Positions 17,393-26,845 of a stretch of 64,000 bases of DNA are shown here, piece after piece. The notes below the pieces were generated by a model that did no database searches, was not told the DNA's origin, and saw only the letters and a list, made by a program, of their open reading frames with translations. Source of the stretch: an uncultured Opitutaceae bacterium. Lineage in GTDB: Bacteria > Verrucomicrobiota > Verrucomicrobiia > Opitutales > Opitutaceae. Both the position numbers and the translations under genes were made by a program. How positions within the stretch are numbered: position 1 is the stretch's first letter; each line of letters begins with the position of its first letter. The DNA is taken from assembly GCA_937958045.1 (NCBI GenBank), contig CALFXL010000004.1, forward strand, positions 1 through 64,000, in the 5' to 3' direction.

Positions 17393-18739
17393 ATGAAAGT
17401 CACCGGCCTCGCCATCGTCCCGCCTCCGTCCGCTGCCGATCAGCCCAAAGTCACGCCTGAGCTCCTGGCGTCTGTGCTGGCGCGTTATTCACGCAGCAAC
17501 GAAGGGCTTGCGGCCATCTTGGCGAAAGTGGACCTCGCCAATCCCGAAGCGTCGATCGACCGCATTTTGAAATTCGTCGATTACGGCCACGCGTCGATCG
17601 GCGGGCTCACCGGCGGTATCGCCATCGCGCTCGACGACATCTCGATGTGGCTCGCGTATAAAATCTTCGAGATCGCGCAGATGGCCGACGGCCAGGAATC
17701 GAGCACGCGATACATCACGATGGATGCCGCCAATTTGCCGACGCCGGCCGAACTGGGCATCCCCGACGATCTCGCGACGCGCTGGCAGGCGGTGATGGCC
17801 AAAGCGTTTGCCGCGTATAACGCCGAATACGCGCGCCTCGATGCGCTCGCGACGGAGCAACCGTCCTTGGTGCGTTTGCCGGCCGATGCGAAACCCGCCG
17901 TCGTCACGCGTCTGCGCAAAAACTACGCGCTGGATCGCGCCCGTTATTTTATCCCGTTCGCCACACGCACGAATCTCGGTCTCGTGCAGACTTCGCGCAT
18001 GTGGGCGCAGACGGTGAAACACCTCGATTCGTTGCCACATCCCGAAGCGCGCGCAGCCGCCGCGCTGATCCGCGAGGAGTTATTGAAACAATCGCCGCGA
18101 CTCATGCGGCATAGTTTCGCCGAAAGTTCTTATCAGGAACAGGCGCGCCAAGAACTCGCCGCCAGCGTGAGGCTCGGCCGCGAACGTCTCTCCACCGCGC
18201 CGCTCGCCGATGAGGTGTGGGTGCACGTCGATCGCGCGACACCGCCGTTCTTGCCCGAGGTGCAATCGATCACCGAAGCGCTGAGGCATCGCCCGAATCG
18301 CTACGCGCAACACGGCGCGGCTTCACGTCGCATGCGCGTCAGCTTCGCATGGAACAATCTCGCGATCGCCGAGCTGCGCGATCTCAACCGCCACCGCACG
18401 GGCCATCGTTACACGCCGCTCATTCAGGCCGGTTTTTATCTGCCGCCCGAAATCGCGCACGGGAATCACGCGGCGCTGCTCGACGAACAAGCGGCGCTCA
18501 CACGCGAACTGCTGGAGCGCGGATCGCCCGCATATGTGTACTCGCTCTTGCTCGGCGCGCAGACGCCGTTTGAGCACAGCACGCACGCGGACAAGTTCAT
18601 CTACGAAGCCGAACTGCGCACCGGTATGGGTGCGCATTTCCGCTATGCGGAACACCTCAGCGCGACGCTCCGCGAGTTCTTCAAACAAGTGCCCGAAGCG
18701 CGCGACTGGGTGGTCGAAGGCACCGCCGAACCGGAATAA
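17393..18739 (+). CDS. ThyX-like protein (FAD-dependent thymidylate synthase family), two-half form
   Basis: A 448-residue protein from the ATG at 17393 (an in-frame GTG lies at 17384). It resembles flavin-dependent thymidylate synthase twice. The first half has FEIAQMADGQESSTRYI (residues 92-108), matching the end of the ThyX motif RHRxxSxNExSxRY; the second half has LRDLNRHRTGHRYTP. Canonical ThyX is about 220-250 residues and acts as a tetramer, so this looks like a tandem or fused relative with the RHR part and the ESSTRY part retained in different halves. The family makes dTMP from dUMP using methylene-tetrahydrofolate and NADPH. Whether it is catalytically active is uncertain. It is convergent with the small gene at 18833. 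Confidence 0.65.
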   Translation: MKVTGLAIVPPPSAADQPKVTPELLASVLARYSRSNEGLAAILAKVDLANPEASIDRILKFVDYGHASIGGLTGGIAIALDDISMWLAYKIFEIAQMADGQESSTRYITMDAANLPTPAELGIPDDLATRWQAVMAKAFAAYNAEYARLDALATEQPSLVRLPADAKPAVVTRLRKNYALDRARYFIPFATRTNLGLVQTSRMWAQTVKHLDSLPHPEARAAAALIREELLKQSPRLMRHSFAESSYQEQARQELAASVRLGRERLSTAPLADEVWVHVDRATPPFLPEVQSITEALRHRPNRYAQHGAASRRMRVSFAWNNLAIAELRDLNRHRTGHRYTPLIQAGFYLPPEIAHGNHAALLDEQAALTRELLERGSPAYVYSLLLGAQTPFEHSTHADKFIYEAELRTGMGAHFRYAEHLSATLREFFKQVPEARDWVVEGTAEPE

Positions 18740-18769
18740 AACTCGTCGACGTCAGCGTCGCGAGGATTG

Positions 18770-18790
18770 GGGCAATGCTCCGCATTGTCC
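18770..18790. repeat. REP-like hairpin with CTCCG loop, convergent junction
   Basis: GGGCAATG (18770-18777) pairs with CATTGTCC (18783-18790) with one G-U wobble, around the loop CTCCG. The same loop, stem length and wobble position occur at 61214-61234. It lies between two convergent stop codons and may serve as a 3' end. Confidence 0.45.
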
Positions 18791-18832
18791 GTTGTGTTAT
18801 GCGCTGATTCGCGCAACGCGTTTACCGCGCTC

Positions 18833-19117
<285 letters not shown>

Positions 19118-19128
19118 AGGGGACAAGT

Positions 19129-20760
19129 TCAGCCCAAATGCACACCCAAGACAAGCGCGAGTCCCGTCAGCACAAACGGCGCCCAGAAACCGCCACCGCG
19201 CCGTTCCCAACGCAGCGCATAGCCGGCCATCATCGCGCCGATCACCAATGCGAGCGATAGATAGCCTGCGGCGCTGGAGCGAAATTGCAGCGTCCAGAAG
19301 AAGCCGGGAATTTTGAGCAGCCACGCGATGACCGCATCCATGCCGACCAGCACGATCGCTGCGGCGTGATTGAACAAAATCGCGCCGCCGGCCCATCCCG
19401 CGAGTCCGCAGACAAGCGACAAAAATCCGCTCAAGATCGCGAGCGACGATACGGGGATCAGGAGAAGATTCGCGAGAAGCCCGCCCGGCGTGAATAATTG
19501 AAAGAAGATCACACCACAGATTGAGCTCACGAGAGTCGTGGCGAGACCGATGGCAAGCGCGTTGCGCACGACCCGCCAGAGAGCTTCCGCAGCGCGATGC
19601 CAGCGTGACCACGTAGCCTTGGGCAGATCGCGGAAGAGCGCCCAGTTTTCGTCCCAGTACGCAGCAAGCGGCAGCCCGAGCAGCACGATTGCGGCGACGG
19701 TGCCGTACGACATCTGAAAACTCGCGCTGAAAAGCTGCATCGGATCGCGCAGCAATCCGACGAAGGCCGCGAGTGCGAGCGTCGCGACCGGATTGATAGG
19801 GAGCCGCGCAATCATCGCTGCCTGCGCGAGCGTGATCATAAGAAACGCGCGCACCGCCGATGGACTCGCGCCCGTGATGTCCACGTACAACCAAAGCGCT
19901 ACCACGCCGATCAAAAACCGAATGAGGGCCGGCAGCCGCAGCAACGCGAGCGAGCCATGGATCGCGAGTGCGATCACGCCGATGTGCAGCCCGCTGATCG
20001 CAAACAAGTGCATCGTGCCGCTGCGGAGGTATTGATTGCGCTGGTCTTCGCTCAACTCATGTTTTTGCCCGAGCAGCATCGCGCGAAACACGCCTGCGAG
20101 ATGATCGTGCTTGTCGAGTCCGAGCGACAAGATCGCTCCGAAACGCGCCAGGCTCCGCTCTCGAAAACGCGCATATGCCGACGGCTCGCGCACGACGGAA
20201 AGCACGCGACCTCGCGTCAGCCGGAAATTCACGCCGGAAGCGTTGAGAAAGCCTTCAAACGATCCCATGGCCGCATCGAGCGGCAGCGTTTCGATCACGC
20301 CAATGACGGCGATCTCGGTATCACGGGAAGGAGGGGCTGCATCGGAGGCTCTCGTCAGCGAGAAATACACGCGCTGTCCGCGCAAGTCCTGGAGATGTGT
20401 ATCCGAAGATCGGATACGTGCGATTCCCGATAGGCGGCGGGGATCGGAATTGAAGGTTCGCTCGACTTGCAAGGTCAGGCGCGCTTCGCGTGGCGGCAGT
20501 TTGTCCCACGCGGCGATTCGTGCACGGTGAAGCAGGTAAGCGCCGGCTCCCGCGCAAAGAAGCGCGACGGCGATGAGCAGCGCCCAGCGACGAAACTGTG
20601 CCGACCAGATCGTTGCGCCGATGACACAGAGCAAAGCGGCGCCGAGCGGCCAGCCCACGGGAAGCGACGGGGTCAGCGTCCTCGCCGCAACAATTCCTCC
20701 CATGAACGGCAGCAGCAGCCACAACACCGGCGCCCGGTGACGGAGACAGCGCGCGATCAT
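19129..20760 (-). CDS. comEC: ComEC/Rec2-family membrane channel protein lacking the hydrolase domain
   Basis: A 543-residue polytopic inner-membrane protein. N-terminal membrane segments lead into a soluble OB-type region (about 65-170), then the competence domain with the family hallmark GTMHLFAISGLHIGVIAL. Further hydrophobic segments run to the C-terminus. The family conducts single-stranded DNA into the cytoplasm during transformation. The metallo-beta-lactamase-like domain that ends longer ComEC proteins (about 750 residues) is absent; the protein stops after the last membrane helix (LTGLALVLGVHLG). Start ATG at 20760. A REPIN-like element lies upstream. Confidence 0.85.
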   Translation of the reverse strand: MIARCLRHRAPVLWLLLPFMGGIVAARTLTPSLPVGWPLGAALLCVIGATIWSAQFRRWALLIAVALLCAGAGAYLLHRARIAAWDKLPPREARLTLQVERTFNSDPRRLSGIARIRSSDTHLQDLRGQRVYFSLTRASDAAPPSRDTEIAVIGVIETLPLDAAMGSFEGFLNASGVNFRLTRGRVLSVVREPSAYARFRERSLARFGAILSLGLDKHDHLAGVFRAMLLGQKHELSEDQRNQYLRSGTMHLFAISGLHIGVIALAIHGSLALLRLPALIRFLIGVVALWLYVDITGASPSAVRAFLMITLAQAAMIARLPINPVATLALAAFVGLLRDPMQLFSASFQMSYGTVAAIVLLGLPLAAYWDENWALFRDLPKATWSRWHRAAEALWRVVRNALAIGLATTLVSSICGVIFFQLFTPGGLLANLLLIPVSSLAILSGFLSLVCGLAGWAGGAILFNHAAAIVLVGMDAVIAWLLKIPGFFWTLQFRSSAAGYLSLALVIGAMMAGYALRWERRGGGFWAPFVLTGLALVLGVHLG

Positions 20761-20820
20761 GGCGCGTTTTCAACCGAAGCGATCGGCGCGAATCGACGCT
20801 AATTTTTACCGATGTTTCCC

Positions 20821-20948
20821 CGCCGCGGAGGCGCAGAGAAAATGGCTTAAGGCGCGTGGAGCTGTGCGGCTGAGATGGGGGAGATGCAGCGAGAGCTGTG
20901 CTTGCTTCAGTTGCTGTCCGCCTCCGCGTTCTCTGTGTCTCTGCGGCG
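20821..20948. repeat. REPIN-like inverted pair of 20-bp repeats
   Basis: CGCCGCGGAGGCGCAGAGAA (20821-20840) is repeated in inverted orientation at 20929-20948 (its reverse complement reads CGCCGCAGAGACACAGAGAA), identical at 17 of 20 positions, with an 88-bp spacer. It fills the gap between comEC and the ThuA gene. The sequence type (CTCTGTGTCTCTGCGG) looks like a dispersed intergenic repeat. Confidence 0.6.
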
Positions 20949-20965
20949 AAGGATTTACGCGAGGC

Positions 20966-21727
20966 TCAGTGCTCGCGGCCGGCGGCCCAGAGGAGACCGC
21001 GGGCAAGGAGGTCTTGGAAAACGGGGTCTTCCCACGTCGCGTTGCCGTGACCGAAGGTCGTGCCGAACACACGCGCGCCGTGATAGCGATTGGTCCAGAT
21101 GACGGGATGGCTTTGGCCGTCCTTTTCACTCGTGGAAACCGCAAGTGCTTCGGCGCTGGGCCAGAGCTTTTCGATGATGTAGAGTTCATCGATCGGCGTG
21201 ACCCAGGTCTCAGGAAAGTTCTTTAGCGCCGGATGCGTGGGCACCAGCGGATGCACGCGGTAGCGGCTTTCGTGATCGTGGCGATGACTCGTGACGCCGA
21301 GGAATTCGCGCCAGTCGTCGATTTGCGCCGCGCGATACGTATGCATGGCGCAGTGAATCACGAGCGCTGGTTTTCCGGCGCGATGCGCAGCGGTGATTTT
21401 TCGGATGTAGTCAGGATTCGTCGTGTCGGCGAAGCAGGCATTGTGAACAACGACATCGTAAGGCGCCGCCCAATCGGGGTTGTCGTAGAGTGAAATCTCC
21501 GCGCGCGAGCCGGTGCCGCCTTCGTTGACGATAGTCCATTCGACGTGGGCGAGACGCGCGGCGGATTCGGTGAGGATTTTGGTCTGCGTGGGATAATCGT
21601 GACAGCAACCGCCTGTGATGAGCAGCGCGCGCAGAACGGACGGCGGAGTGGGCGTTGTTGCGTCGGCGGCTATGCCGAACGGAACGATGCAGGCCGCGAA
21701 CAGGGTAACGAGAAGGCGGGAGATCAT
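20966..21727 (-). CDS. ThuA-like domain protein, secreted
   Basis: A 253-residue protein with a signal peptide (MISRLLVTLFAACIVPFGIAA). The remainder is a ThuA-like (trehalose utilisation family) class-I-glutamine-amidotransferase fold: LLITGGCCHDYPTQTKIL, YDVVVHNACFAD, GKPALVIHCAMHTYR and the C-terminal WTNRYHGARVFGTTFGHGNATWEDP are typical of Verrucomicrobia and Planctomycetes members. The biochemical role of these proteins is poorly known; sugar or glycan metabolism is usually assumed. It starts 18 bp behind the GT61 gene and is the last gene of the long minus-strand polysaccharide unit, though it may not belong to it functionally. Confidence 0.85.
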   Translation of the reverse strand: MISRLLVTLFAACIVPFGIAADATTPTPPSVLRALLITGGCCHDYPTQTKILTESAARLAHVEWTIVNEGGTGSRAEISLYDNPDWAAPYDVVVHNACFADTTNPDYIRKITAAHRAGKPALVIHCAMHTYRAAQIDDWREFLGVTSHRHDHESRYRVHPLVPTHPALKNFPETWVTPIDELYIIEKLWPSAEALAVSTSEKDGQSHPVIWTNRYHGARVFGTTFGHGNATWEDPVFQDLLARGLLWAAGREH

Positions 21728-21745
21728 GCAGGACGGTGAACCGAG

Positions 21746-22915
21746 TTATCCGGATGCGTCGAGGACGCTCGTGAGTTCGGCGCGGTCGATCCAAAGATCG
21801 GCGGAAAGATTTCTGATGGGAAAGGCGTTGAACGCGGGTTCGCAGCCTGCGAGGCATCGATAATCGAGACCAAGGCTTGTCGCGAGGCGCGCGTAAAGCG
21901 GCGAAGCCCAGTTGCGTGGAAGCAATTCGATCACACACGTTCGCGGCCGGCAAAAAACGAGATTGGCGAGCGCGGCGCCGTGGACACCGACGATGCTTTT
22001 GGCGGAGGCAAACAACGCCGCTTGTTCGCGCACGGTGAGTCCATCCATGCGCACTGTGCGGAATCCGCGCTGGGCGAGATGCGCGCTGATTTCGTCTTCG
22101 TTGAGTAGTTGTCGCGCGGATACACGGCCCCGCACGACGAAAAGGTGGTCGTGCGGCTGAGTCGTCGGCGCGGAGAAAAGTTGTCGAAGAAAATCGCCGG
22201 GCCAACAAGCGGCCGCCGTGAAGCTCGCGGTGGGAGGTTGCGAGACGACCAGTAATTTTTCGCAACGAATGCAGCCTGCGCCGGCGTGGACGCGTTTCTC
22301 GCGCGGGACGCCCAGCGCGTCGAGCGACTCGGTGACGTAGGGGCGATCGGCGGGCGGCACGATCCAGTGGTCGATCTGTTTCGCATGCGCGAGCAACGGT
22401 GAAGCGCGTGTGACACCCTGCCAGAGCCAGTGAAAATAGTTGGTGTGATTTGGCATCGCGAGCGACGCCGTGGTGCCGGCGAGTGTGCGTGTCGCCGACG
22501 TGTCGTTGGCGGCCGCGCATGCTTGAACGCGCCAGTCGTCGTCGGTGGGCTCGGTGAAAATATCGTTGAGCAGGTGTCCGTCGGCGGTGCCGATCCAGCC
22601 CTGCGTGCCCCACACGACGGCGTTGCGCAGCGTCATCTGATAAAACGGCGCCGACGAAATCGTTTCCACACGATCCCAGAGCCGGCGCGCGCGACGAGGC
22701 GAGACGGGAATGGGATCAAAACGATGCGTGAGCGCGGGCGTGATTTCGCAGTAATTTTCTCCGACGGATTTGCCCGAACAGAAAGGGATCGGCGGCGAGA
22801 ACGGCGCAGGGCGCGCGGCGAGCAGATGATGTTTGGCGACGCGCGGCACCAGCCAGAACCAGCCGGCGCGATGGCGCGGTCGCGGGGAAAAGAATAGGGG
22901 CCACTTCTTCGTCAC
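21746..22915 (-). CDS. Glycosyltransferase family 61 (DUF563) protein
   Basis: A 389-residue protein starting with GTG at 22915; that GTG overlaps the TGA stop of the upstream GT2 gene (GTGA), which fixes the start. The central block NHTNYFHWLWQGVTR and the C-terminal block SIVGVHGAALANLVFCRP are hallmarks of the GT61/DUF563 family, which includes xylosyl- and GlcNAc-transferases. No membrane segment is obvious. It is part of the chain of overlapping glycosyltransferase genes. Confidence 0.85.
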   Translation of the reverse strand: MTKKWPLFFSPRPRHRAGWFWLVPRVAKHHLLAARPAPFSPPIPFCSGKSVGENYCEITPALTHRFDPIPVSPRRARRLWDRVETISSAPFYQMTLRNAVVWGTQGWIGTADGHLLNDIFTEPTDDDWRVQACAAANDTSATRTLAGTTASLAMPNHTNYFHWLWQGVTRASPLLAHAKQIDHWIVPPADRPYVTESLDALGVPREKRVHAGAGCIRCEKLLVVSQPPTASFTAAACWPGDFLRQLFSAPTTQPHDHLFVVRGRVSARQLLNEDEISAHLAQRGFRTVRMDGLTVREQAALFASAKSIVGVHGAALANLVFCRPRTCVIELLPRNWASPLYARLATSLGLDYRCLAGCEPAFNAFPIRNLSADLWIDRAELTSVLDASG

Positions 22916-23841
22916 GCGCGATGTGTTTCAGGTTTTTTTTGAGAAAAGGCGATTTTCCAAAAACGTTTGGTCAACACCAGGGGCGGGTGGAAACGACAGG
23001 CGCGGGCAAGACTGCGTAGCGCTTCACCGCGCGCGCCTTGTTTGACGAGGCGAGATGCGTTGGAAAGTTCGGTGGCCGAAGTGAAGAGACCGATGAAATG
23101 TCGGCAATGCCACCAATCGGACCAGTGATTGGGCGCAGGCGCATAGCCGAGATGTTTGTGGAGAAGGCGAAGGCCGTTTTGAAAATGTCGTCGCGTGTTC
23201 TTCGACGAATTTTCCGCGTGGCAGCGGTAGTGCAGCGCGAGTCGATGCTCGTAGAGGAATTGCCCGCGATCGGCCAATCGTATCCACAAATCCCAGTCGT
23301 CCGTCGCCCACAGCGATGTGTCGAGTCCGCCGATGGCCACGAGATCGTCACGGCGAATCAGGGTCTGCCCGGGTGTCACGATATGATTGCCGCGAAGAAA
23401 CGCGCGTTTGGCTTGTCCCGACGGACCTCCATGCTCCGGCGCGCGATAGCCGGGACCAGCGTCGCCGAATGACTCGGAAAATCCGTAAACCAGCACGGCG
23501 TCCGGTTCGCATTCGAGCGCGGCGACCTGCCATGCGAGTTTGTCGGCGGGCCAGAGGTCGTCGTCGTCGAGAAATGCAATGTAGCGACCGCGTGCGAGAC
23601 GGAGTCCGGTGTTGCGCGCGGCGGATTGACCGGCGTTGGGTTGCTCGAAATAACGGATGCGTCCGCTTTCGCGCCAGGGCCGCAAACGCTCGGCGGTGTT
23701 GTCCGGCGAGCCGTCGTTGATCACAATGATCTCGTGGTCGGTGAATGTCTGCGCTTCGACGGAACGCAGCGCGTCTTCCACGTAGTGCTCGTGTGAATAC
23801 GTGGGAACGATGACGGAGACAACGGGCGTGGAGCCGTTCAT
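22912..23841 (-). CDS. Family 2 glycosyltransferase
   Basis: A 309-residue GT-A fold enzyme. VSVIVPTYSHEHYVEDALRS opens the fold, IIVINDGSPDNT is the first nucleotide-binding block, and the DxD region is AFLDDDDLWP. It transfers a sugar from a nucleotide-sugar to a growing polysaccharide on the cytoplasmic face. Its start ATG overlaps the stop of the WbsX-like gene (ATGA) and its stop overlaps the GTG of the GT61 gene, so it is translationally coupled on both sides. Confidence 0.92.
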   Translation of the reverse strand: MNGSTPVVSVIVPTYSHEHYVEDALRSVEAQTFTDHEIIVINDGSPDNTAERLRPWRESGRIRYFEQPNAGQSAARNTGLRLARGRYIAFLDDDDLWPADKLAWQVAALECEPDAVLVYGFSESFGDAGPGYRAPEHGGPSGQAKRAFLRGNHIVTPGQTLIRRDDLVAIGGLDTSLWATDDWDLWIRLADRGQFLYEHRLALHYRCHAENSSKNTRRHFQNGLRLLHKHLGYAPAPNHWSDWWHCRHFIGLFTSATELSNASRLVKQGARGEALRSLARACRFHPPLVLTKRFWKIAFSQKKPETHRA

Positions 23842-24977
23842 ACGGCGGCAACAGCCTCCAACTGCGGATCAGGACGCGTGTTCATGGCGCGCAAGACGCG
23901 GGCGGTGGCTTCGAGGTAGGCGTGACCCCAGCGCTGACAGGGCTCGAGATGGCTGCCCTCGGCCCATTCGTTCCATGCATTGATGAAGATGAAATCCTCG
24001 GATGGCGAAGGCGGTTGAAAACGTTTCACCGCAGCTTCAAGCCACTGCGCGTAGAGATCGGGCGTGGATCCGTGAAAGATGCGTGCGCCCGATTTGCGTC
24101 GCGCGCTGTTGTCCCAGCTCGGCGTGACGCCGGGGAAGCGCAGGTAAGACGGCACGGGTTTCGCGAGCATGGATTTTATCAGGTCGGTGTAGTGGTACAC
24201 GATGTCCTGGCCGAGCGCGGGCTGCGCGGAGAGACCGAGCTTGCGAGCGATTTTTCGCCAAGGCGCTTGGCCGCGCATCGGCAACGGACGCGGCAAATGG
24301 CCCCAATCGGGCGCGAACTCGATCGCGGCTTCGAAGCCCGGAATCAAACCGCCCGGGCCGTTGGCGGCGGTGACTTCGACGTACGCGAGATACAAGCCGG
24401 GTAGACCCGCCGCGCGCGCAAGCGTTTGCCAGCGTGCAGCGGTTTCGCTGGGCGAGGGAAGTTGATGTGCGCGGTAAACGATGAAGAGCGGCCGGCCATC
24501 GATCGTGATGTAGCGCGGATCGCGAAATGCCGGCAGCAAGGCGCGGAAATGGGCTTCGTCATCCGCAGCCGAATACGTTTGCGCGACGAGAATCTGGCGG
24601 TCCTGGCCGTCCCACGTGCGGCTCCAGTTTTCGTTGGCCCAGCAGAGGCAGAAAGGGAAATCAGGACGGCGGTTTTGAAGTAATTGCTCGACGGGACGCT
24701 GCAGCAGACGTCGGCCCTCGAACCAATAATGATAATAGCAAAAGCCTTGGATGCCGTACTGACGGGCGAGGGCTGCCTGCGCCTCCTGAACCTCCGGCAC
24801 GCGCAGATCGTAGAAACCCAGATCGGCGGGCAGATGCGGTTGGAGATGATCGCGGAAACGCGGACGGGCGTTGACGACATTCCGCCACTCCGTGAAGCCG
24901 CGACCCCACCATTCGTCGTTTTCAGGAATGGGGTGAAATTGAGGAAGGTAGAACGCGATGGGACGGATGTGTCTCAT
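23838..24977 (-). CDS. WbsX-like glycosyltransferase / GH99-like domain protein
   Basis: A 379-residue protein from the ATG at 24977, which overlaps the methyltransferase stop. The N-terminus RPIAFYLPQFHPIPENDEWW and the block GFCYYHYWFEGRRLL, CLCWANENWSRTWDG are characteristic of WbsX family proteins, which have a GH99-like TIM-barrel and are found in O-antigen and EPS clusters. The C-terminal IFINAWNEWAEGSHLEP is equally diagnostic. The reaction is not established for the family. Confidence 0.88.
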   Translation of the reverse strand: MRHIRPIAFYLPQFHPIPENDEWWGRGFTEWRNVVNARPRFRDHLQPHLPADLGFYDLRVPEVQEAQAALARQYGIQGFCYYHYWFEGRRLLQRPVEQLLQNRRPDFPFCLCWANENWSRTWDGQDRQILVAQTYSAADDEAHFRALLPAFRDPRYITIDGRPLFIVYRAHQLPSPSETAARWQTLARAAGLPGLYLAYVEVTAANGPGGLIPGFEAAIEFAPDWGHLPRPLPMRGQAPWRKIARKLGLSAQPALGQDIVYHYTDLIKSMLAKPVPSYLRFPGVTPSWDNSARRKSGARIFHGSTPDLYAQWLEAAVKRFQPPSPSEDFIFINAWNEWAEGSHLEPCQRWGHAYLEATARVLRAMNTRPDPQLEAVAAV

Positions 24978-25705
24978 GGTTTGCGGGCTTGGATCACCCA
25001 TTGGTATCCGAAAAGTGAGGGCCAGATTGCAGAAAGATGACGCACACAGACCGATCGAAAACGCACTGGTGCCCAACGCCATGGACGCCAGGTGAAATAT
25101 TCCGGAGCATCGGTGCCCGCGCTGGCTTTGGCCGCGGTGATGACGAAGCCGTGTTGCTCGAGTAGTTGGCGCAGCGTCGCCCGTGTGAACCAGCGCAGAT
25201 GCGTGGCATCGCGGATGCCGCAAGCGTCGTATTCAAATTTTCCCGAGAAAATCTGCCAGCGCATGATCCAGTGCACGGCGTTGGGCACGGAGACGACGAG
25301 TGTGCCGCCTGGCTTCAGTGCCGAGTGAGCGAGCGCGACCAACGCGCCGGGATCGGGAACGTGTTCGAGCACGTCGGCCATCAAGACGACGTCGAATGGC
25401 GGTTCGCTCGCGATGAACTCCGGCGAAAGATAACCGCAAAAAACCGAAAGCCCGCGTGCGCGTGCGAGTTGAGCGCGTTCGGCGTCGGGTTCGATGCCGA
25501 CGACGGTGTTTCCTTTGTTGCGATTGGCGATGAGCGAAACCGAGCCTGTGCCGCAGCCGACATCGAGCACGCGGCTACGCGACGGGATGAAACTGCGTAT
25601 CAACGCGGCGCCTTCATGCGGGTCATCCGTATGTCCATCGTAACGCAGCGCGCGGGGCGTCGCGGATAAAAGACCGGCACTGGATCGATCCGGGGACTCG
25701 GACAT
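24974..25705 (-). CDS. SAM-dependent class I methyltransferase
   Basis: A 243-residue protein from the ATG at 25705. An upstream in-frame start at 25795 would overlap the preceding gene by 58 bp, so the shorter form is preferred. VLDVGCGTGSVSL is the SAM-binding motif I, VVGIEPD follows as motif II, and DVVLMADVLEHVPDP is motif III/IV. It resembles Methyltransf_11/23 proteins of polysaccharide clusters and may methylate a sugar or cap the chain. Its stop overlaps the start of the WbsX-like gene. Confidence 0.87.
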   Translation of the reverse strand: MSESPDRSSAGLLSATPRALRYDGHTDDPHEGAALIRSFIPSRSRVLDVGCGTGSVSLIANRNKGNTVVGIEPDAERAQLARARGLSVFCGYLSPEFIASEPPFDVVLMADVLEHVPDPGALVALAHSALKPGGTLVVSVPNAVHWIMRWQIFSGKFEYDACGIRDATHLRWFTRATLRQLLEQHGFVITAAKASAGTDAPEYFTWRPWRWAPVRFRSVCVRHLSAIWPSLFGYQWVIQARKP

Positions 25706-25737
25706 GGAAGTGCTGGCGTAAACGGCGAAGCGGTGCG

Positions 25738-26820
25738 CTAGGTAGTCACGCAGTGACGCCAAAGTTCCCTGAAAAATCCCTCCGGGCGAATCCATTTTTC
25801 AAATAGAGCGCGGCAGAGCTTCTGTTTTTCAGCGAAGGCTTCAGGCGTGAGCGCGGCATGCGATTCGAGCACGCGTTGGCCCAAAACAGGCAGATCGGCC
25901 TCTTCCACCCACAAGCAGGCGGCCTGCCAGTCGACCCATTGATCGTAGGGCAACACGCACTGCGTGTTTATAAACAGCGGAATGCGGCCCAGACTGATGG
26001 CCTCGTAGAAACGGATGGAGCAATTCGCCAAACCGCGCACGGACAGCGCGTAGTCGCAAGTGTCCAGATTTTCGATGAACTCGCGGCGTTGCTGCGCCGC
26101 CGATTCCGGCGACCCGCCCGGTTGGAGAACGCCCCAACGGTTAAAGGCGAACTGATCGCGAAGGATGAATCGACCATCCACGCCCGGCGTGCGGCGAAGA
26201 TGGCGGATGGCCTGCACACGTGCGGCGTGGGCGATGAACTCGCGGCGTCGTTTGAAAAGTCCCGCGCGAAAACCGAGATAGCGCGCGACTTCGCGCAGCG
26301 TGCGGCGCGACATGCGACAACCGAGCGGCGGCGCGTATCCGCAGAAGCCTACGCTGGGCACGTCGGTTTTCGGACGAAGCCGAAGCTGACCGTTGAAGTT
26401 TTTCTCCAGGAAATCCTGGCTGAACGTGGGGATCGCGAATTCATTGGGCTGGCGCGTGTCGCTGTAGAGCGAGAAGCGAAACACGACCGCGTGCGCGGGC
26501 CAGTTCATCGGTTCATCGTGATCGGAATCGAAGAAGAGGATGATCTTTTTGCCGAGGCGCTGCGCCTGATCGATTTCGTTTTGCGCAAACGCGCGCACTT
26601 GTTCGTTGCCGCGCGTGTATTTCCACGAAACCGCCAGCACGCACACGTCCGCATCTTCCGGGCGGTCGACCAAGCTGTACGGATGCGAGCGATCCGCGGC
26701 CCACGCGTCGAATTGACCGCGGTGAAGCGAATTGGCGTCTTCGAACGGCAGCCCCCACCAGGGCGACAGAAACGGCACATGCGGAATCTCGCCGGGAAAG
26801 CGTCGGGCGAATAGTTTCAT
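25738..26820 (-). CDS. Exostosin-like (GT47-type) glycosyltransferase
   Basis: A 360-residue protein. The C-terminal half has YALSVRGLANCSIRFYEAISLGRIPLFINTQC, which matches the exostosin domain pattern (nucleotide-sugar site with R..E and a P-hydrophobic step). The N-terminal half (DADVCVLAVSWKYTRG, IILFFDSDHDEPMN) is a second Rossmann-like lobe. A second gene of this type lies at 32172. The sugar specificity is unknown. It is 32 bp ahead of the methyltransferase gene. Confidence 0.75.
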   Translation of the reverse strand: MKLFARRFPGEIPHVPFLSPWWGLPFEDANSLHRGQFDAWAADRSHPYSLVDRPEDADVCVLAVSWKYTRGNEQVRAFAQNEIDQAQRLGKKIILFFDSDHDEPMNWPAHAVVFRFSLYSDTRQPNEFAIPTFSQDFLEKNFNGQLRLRPKTDVPSVGFCGYAPPLGCRMSRRTLREVARYLGFRAGLFKRRREFIAHAARVQAIRHLRRTPGVDGRFILRDQFAFNRWGVLQPGGSPESAAQQRREFIENLDTCDYALSVRGLANCSIRFYEAISLGRIPLFINTQCVLPYDQWVDWQAACLWVEEADLPVLGQRVLESHAALTPEAFAEKQKLCRALFEKWIRPEGFFRELWRHCVTT

Positions 26821-26845
26821 GGGTGTAACAACAAAGTGGATACAG

